Source: Tragulus kanchil (lineage: Eukaryota > Chordata > Mammalia > Artiodactyla > Tragulidae). Taken from it: 64,000 bases of DNA. Location of the stretch: positions 170,029,979 to 170,093,978 of the forward strand of contig JAIOJX010000032.1 of NCBI GenBank assembly GCA_022376925.1. The letters are read 5' to 3'. The notes below the pieces were generated by a model. It was given only the letters and a program-made list of their open reading frames with translations. It did no database searches and had not been told where the DNA came from. A program made the position numbers and the translations under genes. This document shows, in pieces, positions 1 through 12,674 of the stretch (its first letter is position 1; each line of letters begins with the position of its first letter).

Positions 1-496
1 TCCTGAAGAGAGAGAGGCTCAGTCTATCACCCCTGAGCCAACCCCCTGGCTGGAGCGCGCAGACAAAACTATGCGAACAGATACTCTGCGGCAAAAAATG
101 GATCCTCCTTAGAGTTTGAGACCTTCTTAAAAAGGAAGTATAAACTGATATACTCACTATAAATTATTAAATTTTTGGCAGAATCCTAAAAGCAATGGAA
201 CAAATAGTTTCTTTAGAAATTCAACCATGTTGTATCATGAGCTGCATAAAGCAGGCAACAAAACAGATGTGGGTTTTCTTTTTTTCACTTCTATTAAAGT
301 AGACCTAGCATCTCATTTTAGGAATCAATAAACTCAATAAATGTTTGTGGAATTTCCTGTTTGTACAAACACGTAAGAGTTCTATTTACAAAAGACAACC
401 CTAACATCACAATGGGCTTCATATCAAGGTAGCTGTTGTGAAAGCCAGACAGAATTTTCTTCCCCAAAAAAGATGGCTATATTCCAGACTATCCCA
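1..496. other. MARK3 intron, no recognisable element
   Basis: AT-rich intronic sequence at the left edge. I see no exon, no tRNA-like SINE head and no LINE tail. The next MARK3 exon in gene order (after the one at 4512-4615) was not found down to base 1, so it lies outside the window. Confidence 0.6.
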
Positions 497-2744
497 CAAA
501 TATCTACACAAACAAAAGAGTAGCTGCATCGTGTTTTTAGCAGTTCTGGCTCCAAGGTAAAAATCATTTTTAAAATCTTAATCAGAAATAGCATTATTTT
601 TTAAAAATTTAAATTGTGTGAAGTCCCTATCAATCTTGTTTTATATCTAAATATGTCTGATAATCTTTTAAAAAATTCTAAATACATTTACATTTTAAAA
701 AATATATCTTATCCTGTTTTTTCTCTTTTTTTTAAAATTATGGCCTCTTTTATTGGTCCTTCATTTTATTTCTTTTTCATCCATCCTAATTCTTTGGCCT
801 GTGTGGGCCTCCCATTGCAGTGGTCTCTCTCGTTGCAAAGCAATGGCTTTGGGCGCATGCACTCCAGAGCGCTGGCTAGTAACTGGACACACCAGTTCAG
901 CCGCTCTTCGGCATGTGGGATCCTCCTGTGTCAGGGATCGAACTGTCACCCCCCGCACTGCAAGGCGGACTCCTTACCCACTGGACCACCAGGGAAGCCC
1001 CACTTATAGTTATTAAAGGAAAGGTATTTTCAATTTGCTTGATATGGCTTTCAACCCATATCAGAACATAACGATATGAAATATTTTGGTTGCTCATTCA
1101 AGGCATACTCAATGACTGGACAAAAGCAGAATTAAAAATATAATCCAGAGATACATGTGTTAACTGTGAGAAAACTTTGTTCATTTAATTTTTATCAGCT
1201 GTGATCATTCTTATGTGGGAATTCTGAAAAAACACTCACATATGTAAGAAAAAAGTCCAGTATATTGAAAAGCTAAAACAGGAATTCATGTCCTTCTTCC
1301 AGAAATTAACACAGATCCAGGCATCCTGTACCTCACCAATATTTAATCAAGAAATAACGTGTGTGTGTGTTCGTGTGTGTATCTGCCCAAGATGTCACCT
1401 GCGCACAGAGAAGGCTCAGTGAGTAATTTATGACTCAAGCACCTATCTAAAGGGTGGTAAAGTTGTCACATTTAATACCTTAATTGAAAGTAAAAAATAT
1501 GATCATAGTTTGATACTCAAACCTCCAATACTTTTCCATAAATTTTCAATTCATTTGTAAGATGGAAAAAGAAAATTCAGACATTAGAAAACTGAGTGCC
1601 CCATCTCGTGTGTCCGGAAAAGCTCAGAAGCAAATATCTACACAAACAAAAGAGTAGCTGCATCGTGTTTTTAGCAGTTCTGGCTCCAAGGTAAAAATCA
1701 TTTTTAAAATCTTAATCAGAAATAGCATTATTTTTTAAAAATTTAAATTGTGTGAAGTCCCTATCAATCTTGTTTTATATCTAAATATGTCTGATAATCT
1801 TTTAAAAAATTCTAAATACATTTACATTTTAAAAAATATATCTTATCCTGTTTTTTCTCTTTTTTTTAAAATTATGGCCTCTTTTATTGGTCCTTCATTT
1901 TATTTCTTTTTCATCCATCCTAATTCTTTGGCCTGTGTGGGCCTCCCATTGCAGTGGTCTCTCGTTTGCAAAGCAATGGCTTTGGGCGCATGCACTCCAG
2001 AGCGCTGGCTAGTAACTGGACACACCAGTTCAGCCGCTCGGCATGTGGGATCCTCCTGTGTCAGGGATCGAACTGTCACCCCCCGCACTGCAAGGCGGAC
2101 TCCTTACCCACTGGACCACCAGGGAAGCCCCACTTATAGTTATTAAAGGAAAGGTATTTTCAATTTGCTTGATATGGCTTTCAACCCATATCAGAACATA
2201 ACGATATGAAATATTTTGGTTGCTCATTCAAGGCATACTCAATGACTGGACAAAAGCAGAATTAAAAATATAATCCAGAGATACATGTGTTAACTGTGAG
2301 AAAACTTTGTTCATTTAATTTTTATCAGCTGTGATCATTCTTATGTGGGAATTCTGAAAAAACACTCACATATGTAAGAAAAAAGTCCAGTATATTGAAA
2401 AGCTAAAACAGGAATTCATGTCCTTCTTCCAGAAATTAACACAGATCCAGGCATCCTGTACCTCACCAATATTTAATCAAGAAATAACGTGTGTGTGTGT
2501 GTGTGTATCTGCCCAAGATGTCACCTGCGCACAGAGAAGGCTCAGTGAGTAATTTATGACTCAAGCACCTATCTAAAGGGTGGTAAAGTTGTCACATTTA
2601 ATACCTTAATTGAAAGTAAAAAATATGATCATAGTTTGATACTCAAACCTCCAATACTTTTCCATAAATTTTCAATTCATTTGTAAGATGGAAAAAGAAA
2701 ATTCAGACATTAGAAAACTGAGTGCCCCATCTCGTGTGTCCGGA
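497..2744 (+). repeat. Tandem duplication 1 (about 1.13 kb unit)
   Basis: 497-1618 is repeated at 1631-2744, head to tail. The copies differ by a few small indels, including the length of a (GT)n tract near 1361 and 2489. The 12-base filler at 1619-1630 reads like a shortened version of the sequence that follows copy 2 (a shared 'aaag...cagaag' pattern). It fits an unmerged overlap between two assembled fragments better than a biological duplication. Confidence 0.85.
741..1000 (-). mobile_element. SINE-a (CHR-like tRNA-derived SINE), minus strand
   Basis: Read on the minus strand it starts with the tRNA-like head 'gggcttccctggtggtccag', contains a B-box-like 'ggttcgatccc' variant, and ends in the 'ggaccaataaaagaggcc' tail. 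It is about 260 bp. The same insertion appears again at 1875-2130 because it lies inside tandem duplication 1. Short reading frames here are SINE sequence and not genes. Confidence 0.85.
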
Positions 2745-2938
2745 GGCTGCTGATTAAAGAGCACTTTCAGAAGCAGAGCACTGAGACCACTGGTGCTGAC
2801 AGAGCAACGAGGCGCCGGCCGGATGCGGAGGGGCAGCCCCGCCAAGGAAGGCATCTGCAGACAGAACACAGACAGGGAACGCCTCCAGACAGATCAGAGT
2901 ATTCCTGTTTGCAGGCTCCGTATTACGTGTGGTGCCAT

Positions 2939-3035
2939 TTCTTCTCCAGGGGAATTTCCTGACCCAGGGGTTGAACCAGGGTCTCCCGCATGGCAGGCAG
3001 ATACTTAACCCTCTGAGCCGCGCGCGAGGGAAGCC
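2939..3035 (-). mobile_element. Bov-tA-like SINE fragment, minus strand
   Basis: The minus strand gives a degraded tRNA-derived head (the 'ggcttccct' start, then a B-box region with 'ctggttcaa'). It resembles the 5' part of Bov-tA or a related tRNA-Glu SINE, with the rest lost. It is more diverged than the SINE-a copies. Confidence 0.6.
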
Positions 3036-4511
3036 ATTGAAATTAAGAGTATTCTTAAAACTATTTCCAAAGGGTGAACTGACTAACTGTGGGAAAGCAG
3101 ACTAGAAGACATGTGCACACAGACACGAACTGAGGGAGCAGATATATCTGCTCTCACCAGTCTTTTCAGGGAAAGTCTGACTCTGTACCTCTGAGAACTG
3201 GACAGTCTAAAAGTTCAAGAGGAATCTGATAGACCAGTTCAATAAGTGGGAAGAATATGTAAAAAGAAAAGTCATGAAACAACATTTTTCTACTTCTAGA
3301 AACTTCTGGGTAATATGCTTTTCCCTTCATGTCAGTTCACACCTAGGTGGTCTATGGAAGAGGGGAATGATAACTTGGTCTGCTTTCCAGGATGAATGAG
3401 GACAGTGGAAACTCTGTTTAGGCTGTTACAGAAGTCAACGATCAAGCACTTCATCTGATGAGCTCTAAGGAAACAGAAACCTTACAGTGCAATTTCAGAA
3501 AGTAAACATCAGAAAAAGAGGGAAAACAATATAGATGCTACACATGAGAACGTGACATGACTAAACAAGTGTTCTAGTGGAGAGGCCAGGGGACAGTGAA
3601 AGATGATGTTGTGAACTTATTTTATGTATTTCTATTCTACAACTATTCTGCTCACTCTGACTTTATATCTCATCATTTTGAAACTAGTTTTATACTACTC
3701 TTGCAAAACAAAAGAGGGAAAATCATGTCCACTGAGAATCTGTTCTATACAGAATATGTTTACGTACTCTACCAAGCCAACTTTTTTTTCTCTCTTCACC
3801 CAAACTGATCTCTACTTCATGGTTTCTGGATCTACTTAATTCTACTTTTCTGACTCTGTTTCTTATTTTGAAACCCCAAGAAAGGTGCTTATATGACCTG
3901 ACTCCTTAATGATATATTACTTTACTAGTATTTTAAATCCAATGTATGATTGCCTCTCTATCAGATTAACATCATTGATAAAATGGTACTCTCCATTTCT
4001 CTGGATACTCAACTGTGTCTCTTTTATGGTGAAGACTACTTTTAAGGGGTTACTACTCGTCCACCCAGACCCCCTGGCACACTGCTCACCTACAGCTGAA
4101 GGCTCCCGCACCCCACCTGGTGCTCCATGGCCCTGATGCATGCCTGCCTGCCTCAGGGCACCATCTCTCCCCCTCTTCCATGAATAACTTGGTTCAAGTT
4201 ATCCATGTGCACAGAACAATCGCCATTTCCCTGTTCATAACTCTGCAATTAAGCCACAGCTTACCTATTTTCTATTTTCTCTGGGAAAGCTCCCTGGTTT
4301 AACTCACCCCTTCCAATCCTCATACCACCCGACCAGGAGAGAAATTTGCAAATGTAGGATCTCAGTAAAACTGTATTCAAGTTTAACTTACCATCAGAGA
4401 ATACTTACCATGATTATCTGAATTTTGATTATAAAAGCTAAGAAGTAAACATCATTCCTCCATTTCTCTTGGGAAAAACCTATTTTCTTGTAAACAGGTG
4501 AAGTTTCTTAC
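3036..4511. other. MARK3 intron without recognised elements
   Basis: About 1.5 kb of AT-rich intron between a SINE fragment and the MARK3 exon at 4512. No splice-bounded conserved frame and no repeat family were recognised. The short open frames present have no known motif. Confidence 0.5.
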
Positions 4512-4615
4512 CTGGTTTCCTTGCCATTCTGAACCACTGACTGTCTGTCAGCTGTGGTCCTCTCACTGCAAACGTAAGTGTTCCGTCGCGTCATGCCACC
4601 GGAGGCAGTACTACT
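4512..4615 (-). CDS. MARK3: MARK3 spacer exon (104 nt)
   Basis: On the minus strand an acceptor 'tttaatag' is followed by a frame reading [20 protein letters not shown], then [13 protein letters not shown], and a 'gtaag' donor. This is the MARK3 spacer segment after [10 protein letters not shown]. The frame continues exactly from the exon at 10166-10383, which ends on a complete codon. It is the most 3' MARK3 exon in the window. Confidence 0.93.
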
Positions 4616-4734
4616 CTATTAAAAAAAGAAAAAGGCATTCTGGTCTTAAACTATTTTGTCACTATAAGTCAAGAGGGAAACAAACCTCATCTAAATAAAC
4701 ATGAATACTTAGTCTTTAAATAAACATGAAATAT

Positions 4735-6875
4735 TAATGGGCTTCCCAGGTGGCTCAATGGTAAAGAATCTACCTGCCAATGCGGGAGATGCAGTCTAAG
4801 TCCCTGGGTCAGGAAGATCCCCTGGAGGAGGAAATGGCAACCCACTCCAGTCTTCTTACCTGGGAATCCCATAGACAGAGGAGCCCGGAGGGCTACAGTC
4901 CACAGTGTTGCAAGAGTCAGACATGACTCAACAACAACCAAAGTATTAATAGTACTGGCCACTGGATCAAAAATTAAGATGAAGGCAGCAACCTCTACCT
5001 TCTTTCTTACGTTCTTGCATTTCTGCAGTAATGAAAAATGGCTATTGTCGAGGCCGGCTGGACTACAAACAAACCCGAGGGTGTAGTGCCGCAGATTAAA
5101 GAAAACAAAACACAGAAATAAAGTGGCGATCAAGGGGCTAGTGCCTCTCGTAGGCAAAAGCCCAGTGCTCATATGTATTGTTTCTCATTGTTTTCGTATA
5201 CGTGTGCGCACATGCACGCAAGACATCTGTTTTTTATAATCACAAAAATGGGAACAGAGATATACAATGCATAGACTCCCCTGTTCCTTTCATGTTTTTT
5301 TTTTTTTAAGTATATGTACTGCCAAAGCGAGCACTCCTTTCACGTTTTATTCCAGTTTATCTCTTTCTGGCTTGCGACAATTTTGTTTATTCTTAGACTC
5401 TAGTGACTTTATCTCCCCAAACCTAGCACGTCCTTTCGCACTCTTATCTCCAAGACTCTGGGCCTGAGAACAGGCAGTGACGGCCTAACAGCAGTAATAC
5501 TGATATGCAAACATCTTGTGTTCAAGGTGTTTGAGGTTCTCCTAGTTCCCAGCCCGTTGCCTCAGGTTCATGAGGAAATTACTGCCTTATTCTTTCAGGC
5601 TCCAATTTTGAGTCTCTACTCATCATTTCCATGTCTGCACTACAGCTGCATGTGCATACCCTACAGCTATGGCAAAGAAATTTTGAAAAGCTGGCTACAA
5701 TAATCTATAGAGTAGTATAACTCATGGATTATTTCAACAAAGCAGGAAGATGGAGAAATTCACTCTTTTAAAAGAAATACCTACAAAAAATTAAAACAAA
5801 AAAATAAAATTTAATGGGCTTCCATGGCTCCATGGTAATGTAAAGAATCTACCCGCCAATGCGGGGGATGCAGTCTAAGTCCCTGGGTCAGGAAGATCCC
5901 CTGGAGGAGGAAATGGCAACCCACTCCAGTCTTCTTACCTGGGAATCCCATAGACAGAGGAGCCCGGAGGGCTACAGTCCACAGTGTTGCAAGAGTCAGA
6001 CATGACTCAACAACAACCAAAGTATTAATAGTACTGGCCACTGGATCAAAAATTAAGATGAAGGCAGCAACCTCTACCTTCTTTCTTACGTTCTTGCATT
6101 TCTGCAGTAATGAAAAATGGCTATTGTCGAGGCCGGCTGGACTACAAACAAACCCGAGGGTGTAGTGCCGCAGATTAAAGAAAACAAAACACAGAAATAA
6201 AGTGGCGATCAAGGGGCTAGTGCCTCTCGTAGGCAAAAGCCCAGTGCTCATATGTATTGTTTCTCATTGTTTTCATATACGTGTGCGCACATGCACGCAA
6301 GACATCTGTTTTTTATAATCACAAAAATGGGAACAGAGATATACAATGCATAGACTCCCCTGTTCCTTTCATGTTTTTTTTTTTTTAAGTATATGTACTG
6401 CCAAAGCGAGCACTCCTTTCACGTTTTATTCCAGTTTATCTCTTTCTGGCTTGCGACAATTTTGTTTATTCTTAGACTCTAGTGACTTTATCTCCCCAAA
6501 CCTAGCACGTCCTTTCGCACTCTTATCTCCAAGACTCTGGGCCTGAGAACAGGCAGTGACGGCCTAACAGCAGTAATACTGATATGCAAACATCTTGTGT
6601 TCAAGGTGTTTGAGGTTCTCCTAGTTCCCAGCCCGTTGCCTCAGGTTCATGAGGAAATTACTGCCTTATTCTTTCAGGCTCCAATTTTGAGTCTCTACTC
6701 ATCATTTCCATGTCTGCACTACAGCTGCATGTGCATACCCTACAGCTATGGCAAAGAAATTTTGAAAAGCTGGCTACAATAATCTATAGAGTAGTATAAC
6801 TCATGGATTATTTCAACAAAGCAGGAAGATGGAGAAATTCACTCTTTTTAAAAGAAATACCTACAAATTAAAACA
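4735..6875 (+). repeat. Tandem duplication 2 (about 1.08 kb unit)
   Basis: 4735 to about 5800 is repeated at 5812 to about 6875. Differences cluster at the first 50 bases of copy 2, where the Bov-tA head is garbled, and at the end of copy 1. The inner kilobase is nearly identical, with only isolated substitutions and a one-base T-run difference near the end. Confidence 0.85.
4738..4935 (+). mobile_element. Bov-tA SINE
   Basis: It starts 'gggcttcccaggtggctca', continues with 'aatggcaacccactccagt' and ends with the 'agagtcagacatgactca' signature of ruminant Bov-tA. Possible target duplications are 'atattaat' before and 'gtattaat' after. A second copy at 5816-6008 belongs to tandem duplication 2. 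This family is diagnostic for ruminants. Confidence 0.9.
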
Positions 6876-7049
6876 TTAAAAAGCAAGGATTATAAATATA
6901 AGGTAAATATACAAATGAAACAAAAAAGTAAAATATTAGGGCTAAAACTACTATTGGGGCTAAAACTAATATTAGGGTTAAACTACTATTTAAAAAAAAA
7001 AAAAAATCTGCACGGTCTTGGATTTGACAAGAGACTCAGACGTGTCATA

Positions 7050-7722
7050 CACAGGGCAAAGGACATGAGCAGACATTTTCCCAAGGCAGGCATATAATGG
7101 CCAATAAACACAGGAAAACATGCTGAACACCACTGCTCATTTAGGAAATGTAAATCAAATCCACAATGAGGTTCCACTTCAGATCCACTAGGATAGCTAT
7201 AATTAAAAAAAAAAAAAGACAAGACAACTAGAAAATAATAAGCATTAGAAGGAAGGTGGAGAACACACTCAGGGTATAAACCAGCATGGCTGTGTACACA
7301 AACGTGTACAGAAATGCTTACAGCAACATTATTTACAGTAACGTAAAGGCAGGCACAAACTAAATGGCCATTGACAGATATGGAGATAAACTGTGGCATA
7401 CAGAAAGGAATGAACTCATCCCACAACTTGGATGAACCTTGAAAATATTATGGTGAGTGAAAGAAGTGAGACACAAAGGCTTGTGTAAGTGCACTCGTAT
7501 GAAACACGCAGAGAAGGCAAAGCCACCGGGAAAGAAGGCAGGCTAGTGGTGCAGGGGCAAGGGTCGGGAGGCCAGGAGAGGGCTACTAACGAGCACACGG
7601 CATTCTGGGGCGCCCGGAACTAGAGGGGAGCAGCTGCGCAGCTGTGGACGCACTGGACGCACTGAGTAAACACCACAGAGGGCTAACTATCAATGTGAAT
7701 TTCACATCAATTTTTAAAAAGC
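7050..7722 (+). mobile_element. L1 3' end (old LINE-1 fragment)
   Basis: The text follows the familiar L1 ORF2 end and 3' UTR order: 'gggcaaaggacatgagcag', then 'gccaataaacacagg', 'tggataaac'-like and 'gaactcatcccacaacttgg'-like segments, ending near 'gtgaatttcacatcaat'. It has no intact frame. Most of it recurs at 8169-8802 because of tandem duplication 3. Confidence 0.75.
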
Positions 7723-9252
7723 TAATACTTTCAAATTTTAAAAAACAGGAAAAAAAGTCACAAGTAGCAACTTTTACAAGATAATTTTTAAAACAAAAAT
7801 AAAAGCAGCCACCTTTAATACAACAGGAGCAGATCACATATAGGGAAACGCTGAAGACAAACAGGAGAAAATTTTAGCAACATACTTTCGTCTTTTTTAA
7901 ATAATCAAATATAAGTAACTAATGATGCTTGGGATATATTTTCAAAAGGGGGATGTGCAGATGAATACAGTAAAGGAACAGAAGTTATGAAGGCAGGGAA
8001 CAAGGTTCCTTTAAAGCTGGATTTGAACTGCAGGGCTATGGAATGGCCACGGCAGCTGCAATCCAGAGCCTGTCCACACAGGGTTCACTCCGATAGAGCC
8101 ACGGCGAGAGGACAGAGCAGACGAGACTTACAGGGTTCCTTTACAGGCCTCTCCCCAAGAACAGGGTGGCATATAATGGCCAATAAACACAGGAAAACAT
8201 GCTGAACACCACTGCTCATTTAGGAAATGTAAATCAAATCCACAATGAGGTTCCACTTCAGATCCACTAGGATAGCTATAATTAAAAAAAAAAAAAGACA
8301 AGACAACTAGAAAATAATAAGCATTAGAAGGAAGGTGGAGAACACACTCAGGGTATAAACCAGCATGGCTGTGTACACAAACGTGTACAGAAATGCTTAC
8401 AGCAACATTATTTACAGTAACGTAAAGGCAGGCACAAACTAAATGGCCATTGACAGATATGGAGATAAACTGTGGCATACAGAAAGGAATGAACTCATCC
8501 CACAACTTGGATGAACCTTGAAAATATTATGGTGAGTGAAAGAAGTGAGACACAAAGGCTTGTGTAAGTGCACTCGTATGAAACACGCAGAGAAGGCAAA
8601 GCCACCGGGAAAGAAGGCAGGCTAGTGGTGCAGGGGCAAGGGTCGGGAGGCCAGGAGAGGGCTACTAACGAGCACACGGCATTCTGGGGCGCCCGGAACT
8701 AGAGGGGAGCAGCTGCGCAGCTGTGGACGCACTGGACGCACTGAGTAAACACCACAGAGGGCTAACTATCAATGTGAATTTCACATCAATTTTTAAAAAG
8801 CTAATACTTTCAAATTTTAAAAAAAACAGGAAAAAAAGTCACAAGTAGCAACTTTTACAAGATAATTTTTAAAACAAAAATAAAAGCAGCCACCTTTAAT
8901 ACAACAGGAGCAGATCACATATAGGGAAACGCTGAAGACAAACAGGAGAAAATTTTAGCAACATACTTTCGTCTTTTTTAAATAATCAAATATAAGTAAC
9001 TAATGATGCTTGGGATATATTTTCAAAAGGGGGATGTGCAGATGAATACAGTAAAGGAACAGAAGTTATGAAGGCAGGGAACAAGGTTCCTTTAAAGCTG
9101 GATTTGAACTGCAGGGCTATGGAATGGCCACGGCAGCTGCAATCCAGAGCCTGTCCACACAGGGTTCACTCCGATAGAGCCACGGCGAGAGGACAGAGCA
9201 GACGAGACTTACAGGGTTCCTTTACAGGCCTCTCCCCAAGAACAGGGTGGCA
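7089..9252 (+). repeat. Tandem duplication 3 (about 1.08 kb unit)
   Basis: 7089-8167 is repeated at 8168-9252 with a seamless junction at 'gggtggcat'. The only difference I noted is an A-run length change near 8820. The unit starts and ends inside unrelated sequence, with no homology at the borders beyond a few bases. Confidence 0.88.
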
Positions 9253-9413
9253 TCCACACCAGCTCCTGACTCTGGCGTTTCTTTATGGCTGAAGAAAGGC
9301 TTTGTCACTTTCATCTTTAGGGAAAATGTGGCTACAGAATATCCTTAAAGCTGTGCATTCTCAGGAAATGTTTGTTAAAATTACTTTTGGAGTCTTCTAG
9401 TTATAAAATCAGT

Positions 9414-9530
9414 AAGTCGAGATGCAATGTATAGCATGGTAACTGTAATTAGTACTACTATATTGTATATTTGAAAACTGCTAAGAGGGTAAACCTAAGA
9501 AGTTCTCATTACAAGTAAAAAAACTACTTT
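9414..9530 (+). mobile_element. L1 3' tail fragment
   Basis: It matches the L1 3' UTR pattern 'gtatagcatggtaactgt', then 'tatattgtatatttgaaa', then 'aagttctcattacaag'. It is short and diverged. 9531-9900, up to the next exon region, shows nothing recognisable. Confidence 0.65.
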
Positions 9531-10165
9531 CAGAGTGCTAAGAAGAGTAATTATTTTGTTCGGTCAGAGAGAACACATTTCAATCCATGAAATGTTTCTG
9601 AAACTGAACAGATTCAATTTCACACACACTACCTACTCTCTGGGGAGATTTTGTTAAGGGCAGGAATTAAGAGACAAAAATTTTCGACAATTACCTAACT
9701 TTTCTTCAGTCTCTTCCCCTCAGTATTTAACTGATATATGGCAAAGCTCCGCAGGGTCCCTGGCACAAGGGAAGGACTTGGTCCACCTCTGTGGTGCCAG
9801 AGCCCTTCAAGATGCACGGTGAACGCCACATTTCTGCCTGGCAGTCACACCGCACACCGGTGCCCTGGACTCCTGTCTGGGGTCACCACTGGCTCTAGTT
9901 ATTTCCTGTTAGACTAGGCAGGCTTTCCACCTCTCAGATGTTTCTGGAGTAAACAGAAACAGCCCTTGACATAAAGGATCTCCTTGAGTGGGATGGAGTG
10001 CAACAAGCAACGCCTGCAGCAGAGCCAGTGACTCCCACAGGGTGAGAGTGGACACAAGGGCCCAGAGGGCAGGGCCTTCCAGGCAGGGGAGACCCCAGGA
10101 GCACCACGGCTGTGTCGCATCAGCCCTGTTGTCCTGAGCATGCGCCACAGTGCAACAGCACTTAC

Positions 10166-10383
10166 ACTAGGGACAGTGGAGCTTTTCTTCCGTTCAGGAA
10201 TATCCGCCTTATTGGGATTACTTGCATTCCCAAGCATGGGACTGGCTGGAGCAATCCCCTTTCCGCCAACAGCACTGGCGCCTGGCTTCCGGGAGAGAAC
10301 TCCGTCTTCTTTGAGGTCACTGTCTGCAGTGCTGGTCTGACTCCTTTTCGGATACGCCACAACGGAAGGAATAGCTGGTCCAG
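10166..10383 (-). CDS. MARK3: MARK3 spacer exon (218 nt), complete copy
   Basis: The acceptor is 'gttttag' and the donor 'gtaagtg'. After two bases that complete the split codon it reads [20 protein letters not shown], then [20 protein letters not shown] and [20 protein letters not shown], ending [10 protein letters not shown]. This Ser/Thr-rich spacer is typical of MARK3. Compared with my memory of the human protein, ISSRKSSGS has become [10 protein letters not shown] partial second copy of this exon lies at 11375-11529. Confidence 0.95.
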
Positions 10384-10701
10384 CTAAAACAAAGAGTTCA
10401 CTTTTTAAAAGTCAGAATATTTTTAAAGTTTATATTTTACCTTGTGAAAATAAACACTTTATAAGATGACCCAAGATTTCTATTCATCTAAGAAAATATA
10501 AGGCAGTAAAATCTTCCGAGATGCTTCCCATTCATGTATATTTTCCCTACGCAATGAATCCAACTTAAAATTTTACTTACTAGTCTCCAACTTTCTACTC
10601 TTTTAAAGTGTTTGTCTGTTTTTTTTAAATTAATAAGCACATATAGTTGTCCTGAAACATCTTCACAGAGTGTTTCCTGGACAGATAAAAACACACGCAT
10701 C

Positions 10702-11030
10702 GGGGCTTCCCCTGGTGGTCCAGTGGGTAAGGACACCGCCTTGCAGTGCAAGGGGCGCTGGTTCCATCCCTGGCCTGGGAAGATCCCACGTGCCGCGGAG
10801 CGGCTGGACTGATGTGTCCAATCACGAGCCAGAGCTCTGGAGCGCATGCGCCCAGAGCCAGCGCTTTGCAACGACAGATGCCACCGCGATGGGAGGCCCA
10901 CAGGAGCCAAAGAACAAAGACGGATGAAAACAGAGAAATGAAAGACCAACAGAAGAGGCCCGGCTGCTCCCCTCCCTCCCCAACCTGACCCCCGCCCAAA
11001 ATAAATAAATAAATCTTTAAAACAAAAACA
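10702..11030 (+). mobile_element. SINE-a, full length
   Basis: It has a tRNA-like head with a B-box-like 'ggttccatccc', a body with 'gagccagagctctggagcgc', a pyrimidine-rich stretch and an (AAAT)n-type tail. Target site duplication 'aaaacacac(g/a)catc' flanks it at about 10688-10701 and 11031-11044. The copy at 11848-12177 is part of tandem duplication 4. Confidence 0.9.
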
Positions 11031-11374
11031 AAAACACACACATCATGCAGAATGAACTGCTTCTCCTGGTACACCTGAGTGAATCTCATCCTTTTGTATA
11101 GCAGATGCCTACACCTTTTGGGAAACAACAGTACAGATTTACTGGCCATTTCTTTTGACATTCCACTTTGCATCTTTTTTAAAGCACTCAACGTCATCTA
11201 GACAAACAGGACTTTGAGTAGACAAGGACAAGCAAAGGAAAGCACGCTCCTCATGTAAGTGCCTGGGAGAACATGGTGGTCACGTCCCCCCGCAGGAGAG
11301 CGGCGAGGGACAAGCCAGGTGGGCAAGCAACTGGTGTTCTGCAAAAGGTCACCTAGAGACCGTGATGACATAGG

Positions 11375-11529
11375 CCCAAGCATGGGACTGGCTGGAGCAA
11401 TCCCCTTTCCGCCAACAGCACTGGCGCCTGGCTTCCGGGAGAGAACTCCGTCTTCTTTGAGGTCACTGTCTGCAGTGCTGGTCTGACTCCTTTTCGGATA
11501 CGCCACAACGGAAGGAATAGCTGGTCCAG
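11375..11529 (-). other. MARK3: Partial second copy of the MARK3 218-nt spacer exon
   Basis: The 5' part of the exon with its acceptor is present and identical to the copy at 10166-10383. The 3' part and splice donor are missing because the tandem junction cuts it after SPMLG. Read through, it continues into unrelated intron. It is best treated as a fragment created by an unmerged overlap, not as an alternative exon. Confidence 0.85.
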
Positions 11530-12674
11530 CTAAAACAAAGAGTTCACTTTTTAAAAGTCAGAATATTTTTAAAGTTTATATTTTACCTTGTGAAAATAAA
11601 CACTTTATAAGATGACCCAAGATTTCTATTCATCTAAGAAAATATAAGGCAGTAAAATCTTCCGAGATGCTTCCCATTCATGTATATTTTCCCTACGCAA
11701 TGAATCCAACTTAAAATTTTACTTACTAGTCTCCAACTTTCTACTCTTTTAAAGTGTTTGTCTGTTTTTTTTAAATTAATAAGCACATATAGTTGTCCTG
11801 AAACATCTTCACAGAGTGTTTCCTGGACAGATAAAAACACACGCATCGGGGCTTCCCCTGGTGGTCCAGTGGGTAAGGACACCGCCTTGCAGTGCAAGGG
11901 GCGCTGGTTCCATCCCTGGCCTGGGAAGATCCCACGTGCCGCGGAGCGGCTGGACTGATGTGTCCAATCACCGAGCCAGAGCTCTGGAGCGCATGCGCCC
12001 AGAGCCAGCGCTTTGCAACGACAGATGCCACCGCGATGGGAGGCCCACAGGAGCCAAAGAACAAAGACGGATGAAAACAGAGAAATGAAAGACCAACAGA
12101 AGAGGCCCGGCTGCTCCCCTCCCTCCCCAACCTGACCCCCGCCCAAAATAAATAAATAAATCTTTAAAACAAAAACAAAAACACACACATCATGCAGAAT
12201 GAACTGCTTCTCCTGGTACACCTGAGTGAATCTCATCCTTTTGTATAGCAGATGCCTACACCTTTTGGGAAACAACAGTACAGATTTACTGGCCATTTCT
12301 TTTGACATTCCACTTTGCATCTTTTTTAAAGCACTCAACGTCATCTAGACAAACAGGACTTTGAGTAGACAAGGACAAGCAAAGGAAAGCACGCTCCTCA
12401 TGTAAGTGCCTGGGAGAACATGGTGGTCACGTCCCCCCGCAGGAGAGCGGCGAGGGACAAGCCAGGTGGGCAAGCAACTGGTGTTCTGCAAAAGGTCACC
12501 TAGAGACCGTGATGACATAGGAAACCTGGAGCTCAAAGGATTCTGGAAATGGACAAGGTAACTCGTATGTTCATTATATATAACATCCAGTTGTAATCTG
12601 AAAAAACAGCACCAGATGCTCAGCATTTATGTTGAGAAAAGATTTTATACACTTACGTCTACTAAAAAATAGAT

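Larger units (their letters stand above)
10229..12521 (+). repeat. Tandem duplication 4 (1,146 bp unit) cutting a MARK3 exon
   Basis: 10229-11374 is repeated at 11375-12521 with no filler. The one difference I noticed is an extra C in the SINE of copy 2. The left border falls inside the 218-nt MARK3 exon, so copy 2 starts with a half exon. A real duplication is possible but would leave a donor-less exon upstream of the intact one. Confidence 0.9.

Noticed and set aside
614..1016. Overlapping open frames near the left edge, repeated at 1748-2146
   Set aside because: They translate a minus-strand SINE-a and its flank. The apparent conservation between the two sites is due to tandem duplication 1.
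10702..10800. tRNA gene (A and B box-like signals)
   Set aside because: The B-box 'ggttcgatccc' type signals belong to tRNA-derived SINE heads. No cloverleaf with an acceptor stem is formed, and SINE bodies follow directly.
10625..12344. Open frames of 180-240 codons on the minus strand
   Set aside because: They are antisense SINE-a plus intron, changed between copies by a single extra C. They are not separate genes.
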